Origin: JAFAZJ01 sp050183765 | GTDB lineage: Bacteria; Pseudomonadota; Alphaproteobacteria; Reyranellales; Reyranellaceae | NCBI GenBank assembly: GCA_050183765.1 | Contig: JBFXAZ010000014.1 | Span: forward strand, 3,536 to 67,535 | Reading direction: 5' to 3' | DNA length: 64,000 bases | In this document: piece by piece, positions 31,502-39,523 of the stretch | Layout of the letters: each line of letters opens with the position of its first letter | Numbering within the stretch: the first letter of the stretch is position 1 | Position numbers and translations under genes: made by a program | The notes under the pieces: generated by a model | Databases searched by the model: none | Seen by the model: only the letters and a program-made list of their open reading frames with translations | What the model was told of the DNA's origin: nothing

Positions 31502-32160
31502 GTCAGCGACGCGTCGCTGACCGTGTGCACATGGGCGCGGACATGGGCGGCGGCCTTGGCCGCCTCGCCGCGCTGGATCGCCTCGACCACCAGCGCGTGC
31601 TCGCCGAAGGATCGGGCGAGACGGCCCGAGACGTTGAACTGGCCGGTTCGGTACGGCGCCACGCGGCGGCGCGCGGCGTGGGCGGCATCCTCGAGCGGCC
31701 GGTTGTGGCTGCCGCGGTAGATGGTGGCGTGGAATTCGGTGTTCAGCGCATCGTAGTTCTCGCGCAGGCCATGGCGCATGGCCTCGCCCGAGCGATCGTG
31801 GACCTCGGCCAGCACGCGCCGTTCGATCGGCGTCATGCGCTGGGCCGCGTAGTGGGCGCACAGCGCCTCGAGGTCGGCCATCAGCTCGAAGGCCTCCGTA
31901 ACGACGGCGGGCGCCAGCACGGCCACCACCAGACCACGACCCTGGCGCTGGGCCAGGCCGATGCCGACCAGCTGGTTCAGCGCCTCGCGCACGGGGGTGC
32001 GCGAGACGGCGAAGCGCTCGGCCGTGCCGACCTCGTCCAGCCTTGTGCCCGGAGGCAGGTGGCCGGTGATGATCTCGTCGGCCAGGCGGCGGCGAATGCT
32101 CTCCGCCCGCGTGGCGGCCTCGTCGTCGCTGAGCTTCACGATCAGGCTGGCGATCGACAT
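31474..32160 (-). CDS. GntR family transcriptional regulator (FadR/FCD subgroup)
   Basis: A 228-residue DNA-binding regulator. The N-terminal winged helix contains 'GTRLDEVGTAERFAVSRTPVREALNQLVGIGLA' as the GntR signature, and the C-terminal part is an FCD all-helical ligand domain ('FELMADLEALCAHYAA', 'NTEFHATIY', 'HALVVEAIQRG'). FCD proteins usually sense carboxylic acids. It is convergent with atzF and divergent from the FMN dehydrogenase at 32316, the most natural targets. A clear palindromic operator was not found next to its own start. Confidence 0.88.
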   Translation of the reverse strand: MSIASLIVKLSDDEAATRAESIRRRLADEIITGHLPPGTRLDEVGTAERFAVSRTPVREALNQLVGIGLAQRQGRGLVVAVLAPAVVTEAFELMADLEALCAHYAAQRMTPIERRVLAEVHDRSGEAMRHGLRENYDALNTEFHATIYRGSHNRPLEDAAHAARRRVAPYRTGQFNVSGRLARSFGEHALVVEAIQRGEAAKAAAHVRAHVHTVSDASLTYVAEARAR

Positions 32161-32315
32161 CGAACCCCTGGTGTTCCCGTCCCCGGGCGAATTTTATCGT
32201 CCTGTCGGCCCCCTTACGCAAGACGCGGGCCGTTGGCTCCCATGCGCCGGCACCCCCTTGGACGGGCCGCCCGGCCGCGCAACAATGACGCAACAAACCG
32301 ACGGGAGAGACGCAG

Positions 32316-33482
32316 GTGGACGGCGTGATCAACATCGAGGATCTGCGCAAGGCGGCCAAGCGGCGCCTGCCCAGGATCGCGTTCGACTTCATCGAGGGCG
32401 GCGTCGACGACGAGAAGGGCCTGGACGGCTGCGAGGGCTCGTTCCGCCGCCGCGAGCTGGTGCCGCGCTACATGGTCGACGTCAGCAAGCGCGACCAGAG
32501 CGCGGTGCTGTTCGGCCGCGCCTATGCCAGCCCCTTCGGCATCGCCCCCACCGGGCTGGCCGGCCTGTTCCGGCCCGGCGCCGACCTGATGCTGGCCCAG
32601 GCCGCGCGCGACGCCAATGTGCCTTTCATCATGTCGGGTGCCAGCACCGCCTCGATCGAGGATCTCGGCAAGCTGGCGCCGGATCACGGCTGGTACCAGC
32701 TCTACACGGCGAAGGACCGCGGCATCTCCGAGGACATGATCCGACGGGTCAAGGACGCCGGGCTGAAGACCCTGGCGATGACCGTCGACGTGCCGATCGG
32801 CTCGAACCGCGAGCGCAACGTGCGCAACGGCTTCTCGCGACCGCTGAAGATGACCTGGGCGGTGAAGTTCGAGGCGCTGCGCCATCCCGGCTGGATGATG
32901 GAGTACATGCGCACCGGCACGCCGATGTTCTCCAACTGGCAGCCCTATGCGCCCAAGGGGGCCAGCGCCGACGACGTCGCCGCCTTCGTCGCCACCCAGA
33001 CGCCGACCTCGGTGACCTGGAAGGACGTCGAGAATTTCCGCCGCCTGTGGCCGGGCAAGTTCGTGATCAAGGGCATCATGCATCCCGACGACGCCCTGCG
33101 CGCGCAGTCGATCGGGGTCGACGGCATCATGGTTTCGAACCACGGCGCGCGGCAGCTCGATCGCGCGCCGTCGCCGCTCGACGTGTTGCCGGCGATCACC
33201 GAGGCGGTCGGCGACAAGATGACCTTGATGCTCGACGGCGGCGTGCGCCGCGGCGCCGATGTCATCACCGCGCTGTGCCTGGGCGCGAAGTTCATCTTCA
33301 TGGGCCGCCCGACGCTTTATGGCGCCGCCGCCGGCGGCACCGCCGGCGCCGCCAAGGCGCTGGGCATCTTCCGTCGCGAGGTCGACCTGGTGATGGCCCA
33401 GATCGGCGCGCCCGACCTCGCGGCCCTGGGGCCGCACTACCTGATGTGGGACGACGACCGGCGGCGCAACACGCGCGTGTAG
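32316..33482 (+). CDS. FMN-dependent alpha-hydroxy-acid dehydrogenase (LldD/glycolate oxidase family)
   Basis: A 388-residue TIM-barrel flavoprotein that oxidises an L-2-hydroxyacid to the 2-oxo acid. Family signatures include 'RLPRIAFDFIEGGVDDE', 'GIAPTGLAGLFRPGADL', 'WYQLYTAKDR' and the active-site block 'VSNHGARQLDRAPSPLDVLP', where His is the catalytic base and Arg binds the carboxylate. FMN-phosphate contacts are in 'DGGVRRGADV'. The start is GTG 32316, with GGGAGAG upstream. It is divergent from the GntR regulator, which may control it. Substrate (lactate, glycolate, mandelate or other) is not decidable. Confidence 0.9.
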   Translation: MDGVINIEDLRKAAKRRLPRIAFDFIEGGVDDEKGLDGCEGSFRRRELVPRYMVDVSKRDQSAVLFGRAYASPFGIAPTGLAGLFRPGADLMLAQAARDANVPFIMSGASTASIEDLGKLAPDHGWYQLYTAKDRGISEDMIRRVKDAGLKTLAMTVDVPIGSNRERNVRNGFSRPLKMTWAVKFEALRHPGWMMEYMRTGTPMFSNWQPYAPKGASADDVAAFVATQTPTSVTWKDVENFRRLWPGKFVIKGIMHPDDALRAQSIGVDGIMVSNHGARQLDRAPSPLDVLPAITEAVGDKMTLMLDGGVRRGADVITALCLGAKFIFMGRPTLYGAAAGGTAGAAKALGIFRREVDLVMAQIGAPDLAALGPHYLMWDDDRRRNTRV

Positions 33483-33498
33483 CTCGGCCCAAACAGCG

Positions 33499-33532
33499 CG
33501 AGGCTGGCGCCGCCTTCGCAGCGCCAGCCTCG
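33499..33532 (-). terminator. Hairpin downstream of first flp gene
   Basis: A perfect 12-bp inverted repeat CGAGGCTGGCGC / GCGCCAGCCTCG with a 10-base loop lies 51 bases after the stop of the flp gene at 33584. There is no strong U-tract, so it may stabilise the 3' end rather than terminate by itself. It also lies between two convergent genes and shares GGCTGGCGC with the hairpin at 33811-33838. Confidence 0.55.
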
Positions 33533-33583
33533 ACTTGCGCGGATGACCTCGCCGGACCGCTCGGCCCGGCGTTTCGCGTCCAA

Positions 33584-33745
33584 CTAGTTCAGGCTGTTGG
33601 AGGTGTTCATCATCAGGCCGCTGAGCTTGGTGCCCACCGTGCTGAACGCGGTGATGGCAGCGACCGAAATCAACGCGGCGATCAGGCCGTACTCGATGGC
33701 CGTGGCGCCGGATTCGTCACGAAGAATGCTGAAAAGAACGCGCAT
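33584..33745 (-). CDS. flp: Flp family type IVb pilin (copy 1)
   Basis: A 53-residue prepilin starting at ATG 33745. The short basic leader is followed by the Flp signature 'DESGATAIEYGLIAALI' and a hydrophobic stretch to about residue 35. Flp pilins are cleaved by a TadV/CpaA-type peptidase and assembled by the Tad machinery into adhesive pili. Codons 9-40 are almost identical in protein to copy 2, so this is a recent tandem duplication. No tad/cpa assembly genes are in the window. A GGGGG sequence lies about 9 bases upstream of the ATG. Confidence 0.92.
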   Translation of the reverse strand: MRVLFSILRDESGATAIEYGLIAALISVAAITAFSTVGTKLSGLMMNTSNSLN

Positions 33746-33810
33746 AAGGATAATCCCCCAGAATCTCTTTTTTGATGAAGTGTAGTTTTCGCCAGACTTT
33801 TTGGGCTTGA

Positions 33811-33838
33811 GGCTGGCGCCTTGTTCGCGGCGCCAGCC
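33811..33838 (-). terminator. Hairpin downstream of second flp gene
   Basis: A perfect 10-bp inverted repeat GGCTGGCGCC / GGCGCCAGCC with an 8-base loop lies 51 bases past the stop of the flp gene at 33890, the same distance as for copy 1. It is followed on the minus strand by AGCCCAAAAAG rather than a U-tract. It probably separates the two flp messages. Confidence 0.55.
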
Positions 33839-33889
33839 CTCAGGTTACGCTATCCCCAGACATCGATCGGCGCGGCGCGCCGGGCTTGG

Positions 33890-34051
33890 CTAGTTCAGCT
33901 TGTTGGCCGTGTTCAGCATCATGGCGCTGAGCTTGGTGCCCACCGTGCTGAACGCGGTGATGGCGGCGATCGAGATCAGGGCGGCGATCAGGCCGTACTC
34001 GATGGCGGTGGCGCCCGACTCGTCGCGCAGAAGGCTCTTGAAAATGCTCAT
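33890..34051 (-). CDS. flp: Flp family type IVb pilin (copy 2)
   Basis: A 53-residue prepilin starting at ATG 34051 and preceded by AAGGGGATT. It carries the same 'RDESGATAIEYGLIAALIS' core as copy 1 and differs mainly at the N-terminus (MSIFKSLL against MRVLFSIL) and the last ten residues. It would form the subunit of Tad-type adhesive pili. Upstream is an unusually AT-rich region (34052-34176) that should hold the promoter, ending at an assembly gap. Confidence 0.92.
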   Translation of the reverse strand: MSIFKSLLRDESGATAIEYGLIAALISIAAITAFSTVGTKLSAMMLNTANKLN

Positions 34052-34176
34052 TGTGAATCCCCTTGCCTAATATGTTTGTCAGTATGTTGATTAATTAAAC
34101 GTGAACGACGCCTTTCTATCGTGATTTTATCGTTAACGCAAGGGTTTTCTTTTAACTGCTGCTGATTCCTTCACAA
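34052..34176. promoter_or_regulatory. AT-rich upstream region of flp genes
   Basis: This stretch is much more AT-rich than anything else in the window and contains 'TTGATTAATTAA' and 'TTATCGTTAACG'. It probably holds the flp promoter. I cannot fix the -35/-10 boxes with confidence, and the far end is cut by the run of Ns. Confidence 0.4.
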
Positions 34177-34186
34177 NNNNNNNNNN
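34177..34186. other. Assembly gap (10 N)
   Basis: Ten unresolved bases mark a scaffold join. Order and distance of the sequences on the two sides depend on read pairing and should not be taken as exact. Confidence 0.99.
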
Positions 34187-34240
34187 AATTCGCTTGTCGT
34201 CAGATTTCAGTCACTTCAGGTCGCTTCTCAGGTAGGGATG

Positions 34241-34720
34241 CTACCGCACCACCTCCTCGAGCATCGTCAAGGCCGCCTGGGCGAAGGCACGCATATTCGC
34301 GACGCGGTCCGGCCGGCCGGTTTCGATCGTCATGCTGCGCTCGGTCGGCCCGCTGATCGCGATGCAGGCGTGGCCGGCCGCGTCGCCGTAACGGTTGCCG
34401 GTGGGCCCGCTGGCGCCGGTTTCGGAGATCGCCCAGGTGGTGCCCAGCCGCTCGCGGATGGTGCGCGCCATCAGCCGGGCGTAGGGCTCGGTCGAGGCGC
34501 GCAAGCCCACGCGGGCTTCCGGCGGGATCATCAGCAGCGCGTCGCCGGCGGCGCGGGTGTAGATCACCGCGCCGCCGATGTAATAGGCCGAGGCGCCGGG
34601 CACCGACAGCAGCGCCGCGGATACGAGGCCGCCGATCGAGGATTCGGCGACGCAGATCGTCTCGCCGCGCGCCTTCAGCCGCTCGCCGATGCGCGCCGCG
34701 ATGGGCAACAGGTCCTGCAT
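34241..34720 (-). CDS. CinA C-terminal domain protein (nicotinamide-nucleotide amidase type)
   Basis: A 159-residue stand-alone CinA C-terminal (PncC) domain, which in characterised members deamidates nicotinamide mononucleotide to recycle NAD. The family pattern is clear: 'TICVAESSIGGLVSAALLSVPGAS', 'YYIGGAVIYTR', 'TTWAISETGASGPTGNRYGDAAG'. Typical length for the single-domain form is about 160. Note 'AESSIGG' where most members have 'AESCTGG'; loss of the Cys-Thr pair could affect activity. It starts 4 bases after the DOPA-dioxygenase-like gene, in a four-gene minus-strand run. Confidence 0.83.
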   Translation of the reverse strand: MQDLLPIAARIGERLKARGETICVAESSIGGLVSAALLSVPGASAYYIGGAVIYTRAAGDALLMIPPEARVGLRASTEPYARLMARTIRERLGTTWAISETGASGPTGNRYGDAAGHACIAISGPTERSMTIETGRPDRVANMRAFAQAALTMLEEVVR

Positions 34721-34724
34721 GGCT

Positions 34725-35069
34725 TCAGTCCTTCAGGATGGACAGATCGAGATCGACCTTCTCGCCCAGCCACAGCGCGCGATCGCGGTGGTCGGTGAGG
34801 TCGTGGCCGGTGTTGGGATGGACCAGCACCACGAGGTCGCCGCGGTTCAGCGCCAGCCAGGGCACGAACTCGGCGAACATCGCGGGCGGGAAGGCGACCT
34901 GGTAGCTCCAGCGCGGATGCGGGCCCACGGGCCGCGAATGCACGCGGCCCATCTCGGCGACGAAGCGCGCGACGATGGTGGCGCGCAGCTTCAGCGCCGC
35001 GTCCCTGCTGTCGGCGTCGAAATAGACGTGGGCATGCCAGTCCTGGATGTCGCCGACCTCGCCTGCCAT
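34725..35069 (-). CDS. DOPA 4,5-dioxygenase family protein
   Basis: A 114-residue protein of the DOPA-dioxygenase family (PF08883-like), small proteins related to fungal and plant extradiol enzymes. Conserved histidines are in 'DWHAHVYFDADSR', 'VGPHPRWSYQVAF' and 'VLVHPNTGHDLTDHRDRALWLG', which match the family pattern. Start ATG 35069 has GGGAG upstream. It follows the SDR gene closely. Whether it cleaves a catechol in this organism is unknown; most bacterial members are uncharacterised. Confidence 0.83.
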   Translation of the reverse strand: MAGEVGDIQDWHAHVYFDADSRDAALKLRATIVARFVAEMGRVHSRPVGPHPRWSYQVAFPPAMFAEFVPWLALNRGDLVVLVHPNTGHDLTDHRDRALWLGEKVDLDLSILKD

Positions 35070-35083
35070 GGCGTGCTCCCGTG

Positions 35084-35878
35084 TCAGGGCCGGCGCATCG
35101 GGCCGCCGGCCATCATGCCGCCGTCGATCACCATCTCCATGCCGGTGACGTAGCTCGAGGCGTCGCTCGCCAGCCATAATACGCCATTGGCGATGTCCTG
35201 CGCCTCTCCGGCGCGTGACAGAGGCACGGCGATCTTCGCGCGCTCGTAGGGATCGATCGGCGCATTGTGGCCCATGCCGCGCGCGCCGGTGGGGATCTTG
35301 CCCCAGATCGGCGTGGCGATGATGCCGGGGTGCATGGAGTTCACCCGGATGTTGTCGCCGGCGGCGGCGCATTCCAGCGCGACCGACTTGGCGAACAGCC
35401 GCACGCCGCCCTTGGTCGCGGCATAGGCCGCCAGCCCAGGCGCGCCGCGCAGGCCGGCGACCGACGACATCATGATGATCGAGCCGCCGCCGCTCTTGCG
35501 CATCAGCGGCACGCAGTGCTTCACCGACAGGAACACGCCGTCGAGGTTGATCGCCTGCTGGCGCTGCCAGTCGGCCAAGGTCATCTCGAAGATCGAGGCG
35601 GCGATGCCGATGCCGGCGTTCGACACCAGCACGTCGAGCCGGCCGCAGGCCTTCTCGATTTCGGCCACGACCTCGATCCAGCGCGGCTCGGAGACCACGT
35701 CCTGGTTCAGGTAGATCGCGCCGCCGCCGATCTTCGCCGCCAGCGCCTTGCCGCGCGCATCGTCGATATCGGTGATGACCACGCGCGCGCCTTCGCGCCC
35801 CAGCGTGAGCGCGCACGCCTCGCCGATGCCCGACGCGCCGCCCGTGACGAGGGCGACCTTGCCGTCAACCTGACCCAT
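35084..35878 (-). CDS. SDR family oxidoreductase
   Basis: A 264-residue classical short-chain dehydrogenase. The cofactor motif 'TGGASGIGEA' is near residue 12, with an acidic residue after the second strand ('VITDIDD') favouring NAD over NADP. 'VSNAGIG' replaces the usual NNAG, and the catalytic pair is in 'YAATKGG'. Start ATG 35878 has GAAGGAGA upstream, better than further in-frame starts. It lies downstream of a family D repeat that separates it from the enoyl-CoA hydratase. The reaction is not decidable. Confidence 0.88.
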   Translation of the reverse strand: MGQVDGKVALVTGGASGIGEACALTLGREGARVVITDIDDARGKALAAKIGGGAIYLNQDVVSEPRWIEVVAEIEKACGRLDVLVSNAGIGIAASIFEMTLADWQRQQAINLDGVFLSVKHCVPLMRKSGGGSIIMMSSVAGLRGAPGLAAYAATKGGVRLFAKSVALECAAAGDNIRVNSMHPGIIATPIWGKIPTGARGMGHNAPIDPYERAKIAVPLSRAGEAQDIANGVLWLASDASSYVTGMEMVIDGGMMAGGPMRRP

Positions 35879-35897
35879 GATGATGTCTCCTTCGCCT

Positions 35898-35998
35898 GTC
35901 GTCCTGAGCGCAGCGAAGGACCCAGCGATCGTGCCGCCGCGTGCCACGTTTTAATGTGACCGCGATACCGCCGGGTCCTTAGCGTTGCTCAGGACGAC
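35898..35998. repeat. Palindromic intergenic repeat, family D (copy 1)
   Basis: The ends form a perfect 12-bp inverted repeat GTCGTCCTGAGC (35898-35909) / GCTCAGGACGAC (35987-35998), with the inner motif GCGAAGGA and its complement TCCTT further in. It fills most of the gap between the SDR and the enoyl-CoA hydratase. Related copies are at 45666, 54385 and 62285. Confidence 0.88.
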
Positions 35999-36008
35999 GG
36001 CGCGTTCG

Positions 36009-36803
36009 TTACCGCTTCTGGAAGTTGCCCGGGCGGCGCTCGGCCCACGCCTTGACGCCTTCCTTGAAGTCGGCGGTCTTGCGCGTCCAGTCCTGCTCGA
36101 CCAGCTCGCGCTCGGTGGCGCGCTCGGCCTCGTCGGCGAAGCCGCGGCGCATGGTCTCGCGCGTCGACAGCACGGCAAGCGGTGCGGACTCGGCGATCTC
36201 CTTGGCCAGCGCCATGGCGCCCTGGCGCACCTCGGCCAGCGGCACCAGCACGTCGGCCATGCCCATCGCCACCGCCTCGCCGCCGGTGACGCGACGGCCG
36301 GTATAGAAGAGCAGGTTGGCCTTCTGCTGGCCGACCAGGCGCGGCAGCGTGTAGGTCAGGCTGAAGCCGGGATGGAAGCCCAGCCGGTTGAAGTTCGCCG
36401 AGAAGCGCGCTTCCTCGCAGGTGACGCGGAAATCGGCCGACAGCGCCAGCCCGAGACCGCCGCCGATCGCGGCGCCCTGCACCGCGGCGACCTGCGGCTT
36501 CTTCGCCCGGAAGATGCGCGTGGCTTCCTTGTAGAGGTGCTTGCCGCTCTCGGCCGCGCCGGTCTGCGGGCGGTTGGCGAAATCGGCGCCGGCGCAGAAC
36601 GACTTGCCCTGCGCGCACAGCACGATGGCGCGGATGTTGTCGTCGCGGTCGAACGCCTCGTAGGCGTCGGCGATCTGGTTGATCAGCGCATTGTCGAAGT
36701 AGTTGTGCGGCGGCCGCTGGATCTCGACGATGCCGACATGGCCTTCGCTGCTGATGCCGATGTCCTGCTTGGCGGCACTGGCCGCCACGGGTTCCGCGCT
36801 CAT
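36009..36803 (-). CDS. Enoyl-CoA hydratase/isomerase family protein
   Basis: A 264-residue crotonase-fold protein. The oxyanion-hole segments are 'FCAGADFANR' near residue 70 and 'GAAIGGGLGLALSADFRVT' near 115, followed by 'FNRLGFHPGFSLTYTLPRLVG'. His in place of the common Glu/Pro surroundings of the active-site loop suggests a specialised member, but the reaction cannot be fixed. The ATG at 36803 has GGGAGGG upstream and is preferred. It heads a minus-strand run (hydratase, repeat, SDR, DOPA-like, CinA-like) and is 105 bases from the end of the GntR gene. Confidence 0.88.
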   Translation of the reverse strand: MSAEPVAASAAKQDIGISSEGHVGIVEIQRPPHNYFDNALINQIADAYEAFDRDDNIRAIVLCAQGKSFCAGADFANRPQTGAAESGKHLYKEATRIFRAKKPQVAAVQGAAIGGGLGLALSADFRVTCEEARFSANFNRLGFHPGFSLTYTLPRLVGQQKANLLFYTGRRVTGGEAVAMGMADVLVPLAEVRQGAMALAKEIAESAPLAVLSTRETMRRGFADEAERATERELVEQDWTRKTADFKEGVKAWAERRPGNFQKR

Positions 36804-36908
36804 CCGTTCCCTCCCGCTGATGCGTGGTATCGGGCGCATCCTATCGCGCCCTGCGGCGGGAGTCGCAAGGGTCGGCATCGCAATGCCGCTGTGCGGCCAC
36901 CCCGTTGG

Positions 36909-37676
36909 CTAGTCCCGGATAAGCTTGGCGGGATCGACCGCCTCGCCGCGCAGCTTCTTCAGCGTCGCCATCGCGCCGTCGCGCGAATCGAACAGGGCCT
37001 TGCGCACGAGACGCTCGGCGCGCGCGCCGTCGCGGGCCGCGATGGCCCGGGCGATGTCGCTCCAATCCCGCGCCGTCTGCCGGCGACGCGCCGTCGTGAA
37101 GAAATCCAGTGGCCGTTCGCGCCAGATCAGTCCCCACAGCGAGCCCTGGTTCTGGTCGCGCAGCATGCGGATCAGGTGTGGCGCCGCGCATTGGCGATAC
37201 ATGATGCCGCCGGTGCGACCGACGGCCAGGGCGAAGGCCACCGGATCGATGCCCTCGAGCGAGGCCTGCGCACGCAGCGCGGCGCAATGGCTCACCATCT
37301 CCGTGACCGCGTCGGGAGCATCGGGCCGCGCCGCGACGTTGCGCGCCGCCAGTCCGAGCAGGGCGGCGCGAATGTTGAAGATGTCGGCGATGGCATCGAG
37401 CGTGATGTCCACCACCCAGGCGCCGCGGCGCGGGAAGAGCTCGACCAGCCCGCGCTTCTCCAGCGCGCGGATCGCCTCGCGCACCGGTCCGCGGCTGGTG
37501 GCGTAGAGATTGGCCACCTCCTGCTCGGCGATGCGCTCGCCGCCCTTGTACTCGCCGTTGAGGATCGCGATGCCGAGGTGGTCGGCGATTTGCTCGGGGA
37601 TGGTGCGCGTGCGTTCGCCACGCCGGCTTCGCGGCGCGGATGTCGGGCTCGTCTCGCGGCTCTGCACCCAGTCCAT
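36909..37676 (-). CDS. GntR family transcriptional regulator
   Basis: A 255-residue regulator. The GntR winged helix is at about residues 25-90 ('QEVANLYATSRGPVREAIRALEKRGLVELFPRRGAW', split over helix-turn-helix and wing). The C-terminus is FCD-like all-helical ('FNIRAALLGLAARNVAARP', 'HLIRMLRDQN'). It is divergent from a transporter operon, and the 103-base gap between them contains the palindrome ATTGTCGACAAT, the type of site bound by FadR/FCD proteins. It most likely controls that operon in response to a carboxylate. Confidence 0.88.
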   Translation of the reverse strand: MDWVQSRETSPTSAPRSRRGERTRTIPEQIADHLGIAILNGEYKGGERIAEQEVANLYATSRGPVREAIRALEKRGLVELFPRRGAWVVDITLDAIADIFNIRAALLGLAARNVAARPDAPDAVTEMVSHCAALRAQASLEGIDPVAFALAVGRTGGIMYRQCAAPHLIRMLRDQNQGSLWGLIWRERPLDFFTTARRRQTARDWSDIARAIAARDGARAERLVRKALFDSRDGAMATLKKLRGEAVDPAKLIRD

Positions 37677-37703
37677 GCGTCAGGATAGCAACCGCATTGT
37701 AGA

Positions 37704-37715
37704 ATTGTCGACAAT
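37704..37715. promoter_or_regulatory. Palindromic operator candidate for the divergent GntR regulator
   Basis: ATTGTCGACAAT is a perfect 12-bp palindrome 28 bases upstream of the gntR start and 65 bases before the binding-protein gene. Its TTGTnnACAA core matches the general TNGTNNNACNA pattern of FadR-subfamily operators. Confidence 0.65.
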
Positions 37716-37779
37716 AGACATTTGACATCGCATTGAGCCGCATGCTGCCGTCCGGGGCAATAGGGACGGAGGAAACGAG

Positions 37780-39345
37780 ATGACGCGTACGCGTGTGTGG
37801 AGTTTGGCCCTGGCGCTGGTCGTGGCGCCGTTGACGGCGTCGGCGCAGGGCGGCGGGACCGTCACGGCGGGATTCGGTGCCGAATCGACGGTGCTGGATC
37901 CGATAAAGTACTCGGCCGGTGTCGACCACTACTTCATGGGCCAGATGTTCGAGCAGCTCGTGCGCGTCGATCCGCAGCAGCGCGTCGTCAACTGGCTGGC
38001 CGAGTCGTGGAAGATCGAGGAGGTGGACGGCAAACCGGTCATCGACGTGCGCCTGCGCAAGGGGGTGAAGTTCCACAACGGCGATCCGCTGACCTCGGCC
38101 GATTTCGAGTTCGCCTACAGCAAGATGCGCGACCCGAAGATCTCGCGCTGGTCGCACAACCAGGCCGCGGTCGAGCGCTTCGAGATCGTCGACGACCATC
38201 ACTTCCGCATCCACTTCAAGGAAGCCGACGGCAACTACGTCGCCAACTTCCTGCAGCTCTGGGCGGTCCCGAAGGCGTACTACGAACGGGTCGGCGAGGC
38301 GGAGTTCGGCAAGGCGCCGGTCGGCACCGGGCCCTGGAAGTTCGTCTCGCGCACGGTGAAGGACGAGATCCGCTTCGAGGCCTTCGCCGACTACTGGAAC
38401 AAGGAGCATCGGCCCAAGGCCGACAAGCTGGTGATCAAGGTGATCCCCGAGGATCTTACCCGGGTCGCCGCGTTCAAGACCGGTGCCATCGACTTCCTCG
38501 ACGCCGTGCCGCTGTCGATGGTCGAGGAATTCAGGAAGATGCCGGGCGTGAAGACGCTGACCGTCGTCACCGGCAACAACCTGTTCCTGAACTTCAACAC
38601 GCACCAGGAGAAGTCGCCGTTCCGCGACGTGCGCGTGCGACAGGCGGCGGCGCACGCCATCGACGTCGACGCCATCATCAAAAGCGTGCTGTTCGGCCAG
38701 GGCCAGCGTTACGTCCAGGTCGGCAAGGGCGGCGTCGGCTACGATCCCGACCTCAAGCCCTACGCCTACGACCCCAAGAAGGCGCGCGACCTCCTGCGCC
38801 AGGCGGGCTTCCCGAACGGCTTCGAGATCCCCTGCTACAATCTCACCACGCCGCGCGAGCCCAATGTGAAGGAGGTGGGCGAGGCGATGTTCGCCTACCT
38901 CACCGCCGTCGGCATCCGCTGCAAGGTCCAGGGCCTGGAGTACGGCGCCTGGATCAACCTCGCGCGCATGGGCCGCAACGCGCCGCCGGTGATGGACGGC
39001 GTCTTCAGCCACATGTGGAGCCAGAACCTGCCGGGTGATCCGGGCACCGCATGGGCCGGTCACGTGCACACCTTCGTTCCCGGGAAGGGCTGGGGCAGCT
39101 ATTCGACCACCTCGGATCCCGAGGCCGACAAGATGGTCGAGGAGCTGAAGACCACCATGGATCCCGAGAAGCGCGCGGCGCTGGCGAAGAAGCTCGCGCG
39201 CTACAAGCACGAGAAGGTGCTGGGCGGCCTGCCGACCTATCGGCCGATGGTCACGCTGGCGTGGCGCGCCGACAAGCTCGACTTCACCGGCTGGCCGTAT
39301 CCCGGCTACTGGCGCGCCATGCAGGAAGTGACGGCGAAGAAGTGA
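37780..39345 (+). CDS. ABC transporter solute-binding protein, family 5
   Basis: A 521-residue periplasmic binding protein. A Sec signal peptide ends at 'LTASAQG' (about residue 23). Family 5 signatures: 'LRKGVKFHNGDPLTSADFEFAY', 'GTGPWKFVSRTVKDEIRFEA' and 'DVRVRQAAAHAIDVDAI'. It is the first gene of a plus-strand operon with DppBCDF-like components, a double CoA-transferase and an acyl-CoA carboxylase, so the ligand is probably an organic acid or derivative that is then activated with CoA. A GGAGG site lies close upstream of ATG 37780. Confidence 0.92.
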   Translation: MTRTRVWSLALALVVAPLTASAQGGGTVTAGFGAESTVLDPIKYSAGVDHYFMGQMFEQLVRVDPQQRVVNWLAESWKIEEVDGKPVIDVRLRKGVKFHNGDPLTSADFEFAYSKMRDPKISRWSHNQAAVERFEIVDDHHFRIHFKEADGNYVANFLQLWAVPKAYYERVGEAEFGKAPVGTGPWKFVSRTVKDEIRFEAFADYWNKEHRPKADKLVIKVIPEDLTRVAAFKTGAIDFLDAVPLSMVEEFRKMPGVKTLTVVTGNNLFLNFNTHQEKSPFRDVRVRQAAAHAIDVDAIIKSVLFGQGQRYVQVGKGGVGYDPDLKPYAYDPKKARDLLRQAGFPNGFEIPCYNLTTPREPNVKEVGEAMFAYLTAVGIRCKVQGLEYGAWINLARMGRNAPPVMDGVFSHMWSQNLPGDPGTAWAGHVHTFVPGKGWGSYSTTSDPEADKMVEELKTTMDPEKRAALAKKLARYKHEKVLGGLPTYRPMVTLAWRADKLDFTGWPYPGYWRAMQEVTAKK

Positions 39346-39360
39346 GGGGCACCGGCTTTT

Positions 39361-39514
39361 CCTTCTCCCCGCGAAGGCGGGGAGAAGGTGCCCGCAGGGC
39401 GGATGAGGGGCTTCGTGGCCCTTCAGCCGGCACGGTGGGAGTTGCACCGCCGCCAAGCCCCTCATCCGCCTCGCTGACGCTCGGCCCCTTCTCCCCGCCT
39501 TCGCGGGGAGAAGG
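39361..39514. repeat. Palindromic intergenic repeat, family A (copy 2)
   Basis: A 154-bp element with both end hairpins intact (CCTTCTCCCCGC arms) and the inner GCGGATGAGGGGCTT pair. It fills the gap between the binding-protein gene and dppB. The last arm, GGGGAGAAGGAGAG, is 9-10 bases before the next ATG (39524) and supplies its ribosome binding site. Confidence 0.92.
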
Positions 39515-39523
39515 AGAGACGGC

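Noticed and set aside
33597..33785. Plus-strand open frame of 62 codons over the first flp gene
   Set aside because: It is the antisense of a clear Flp pilin, whose duplicated copy confirms the minus-strand reading.
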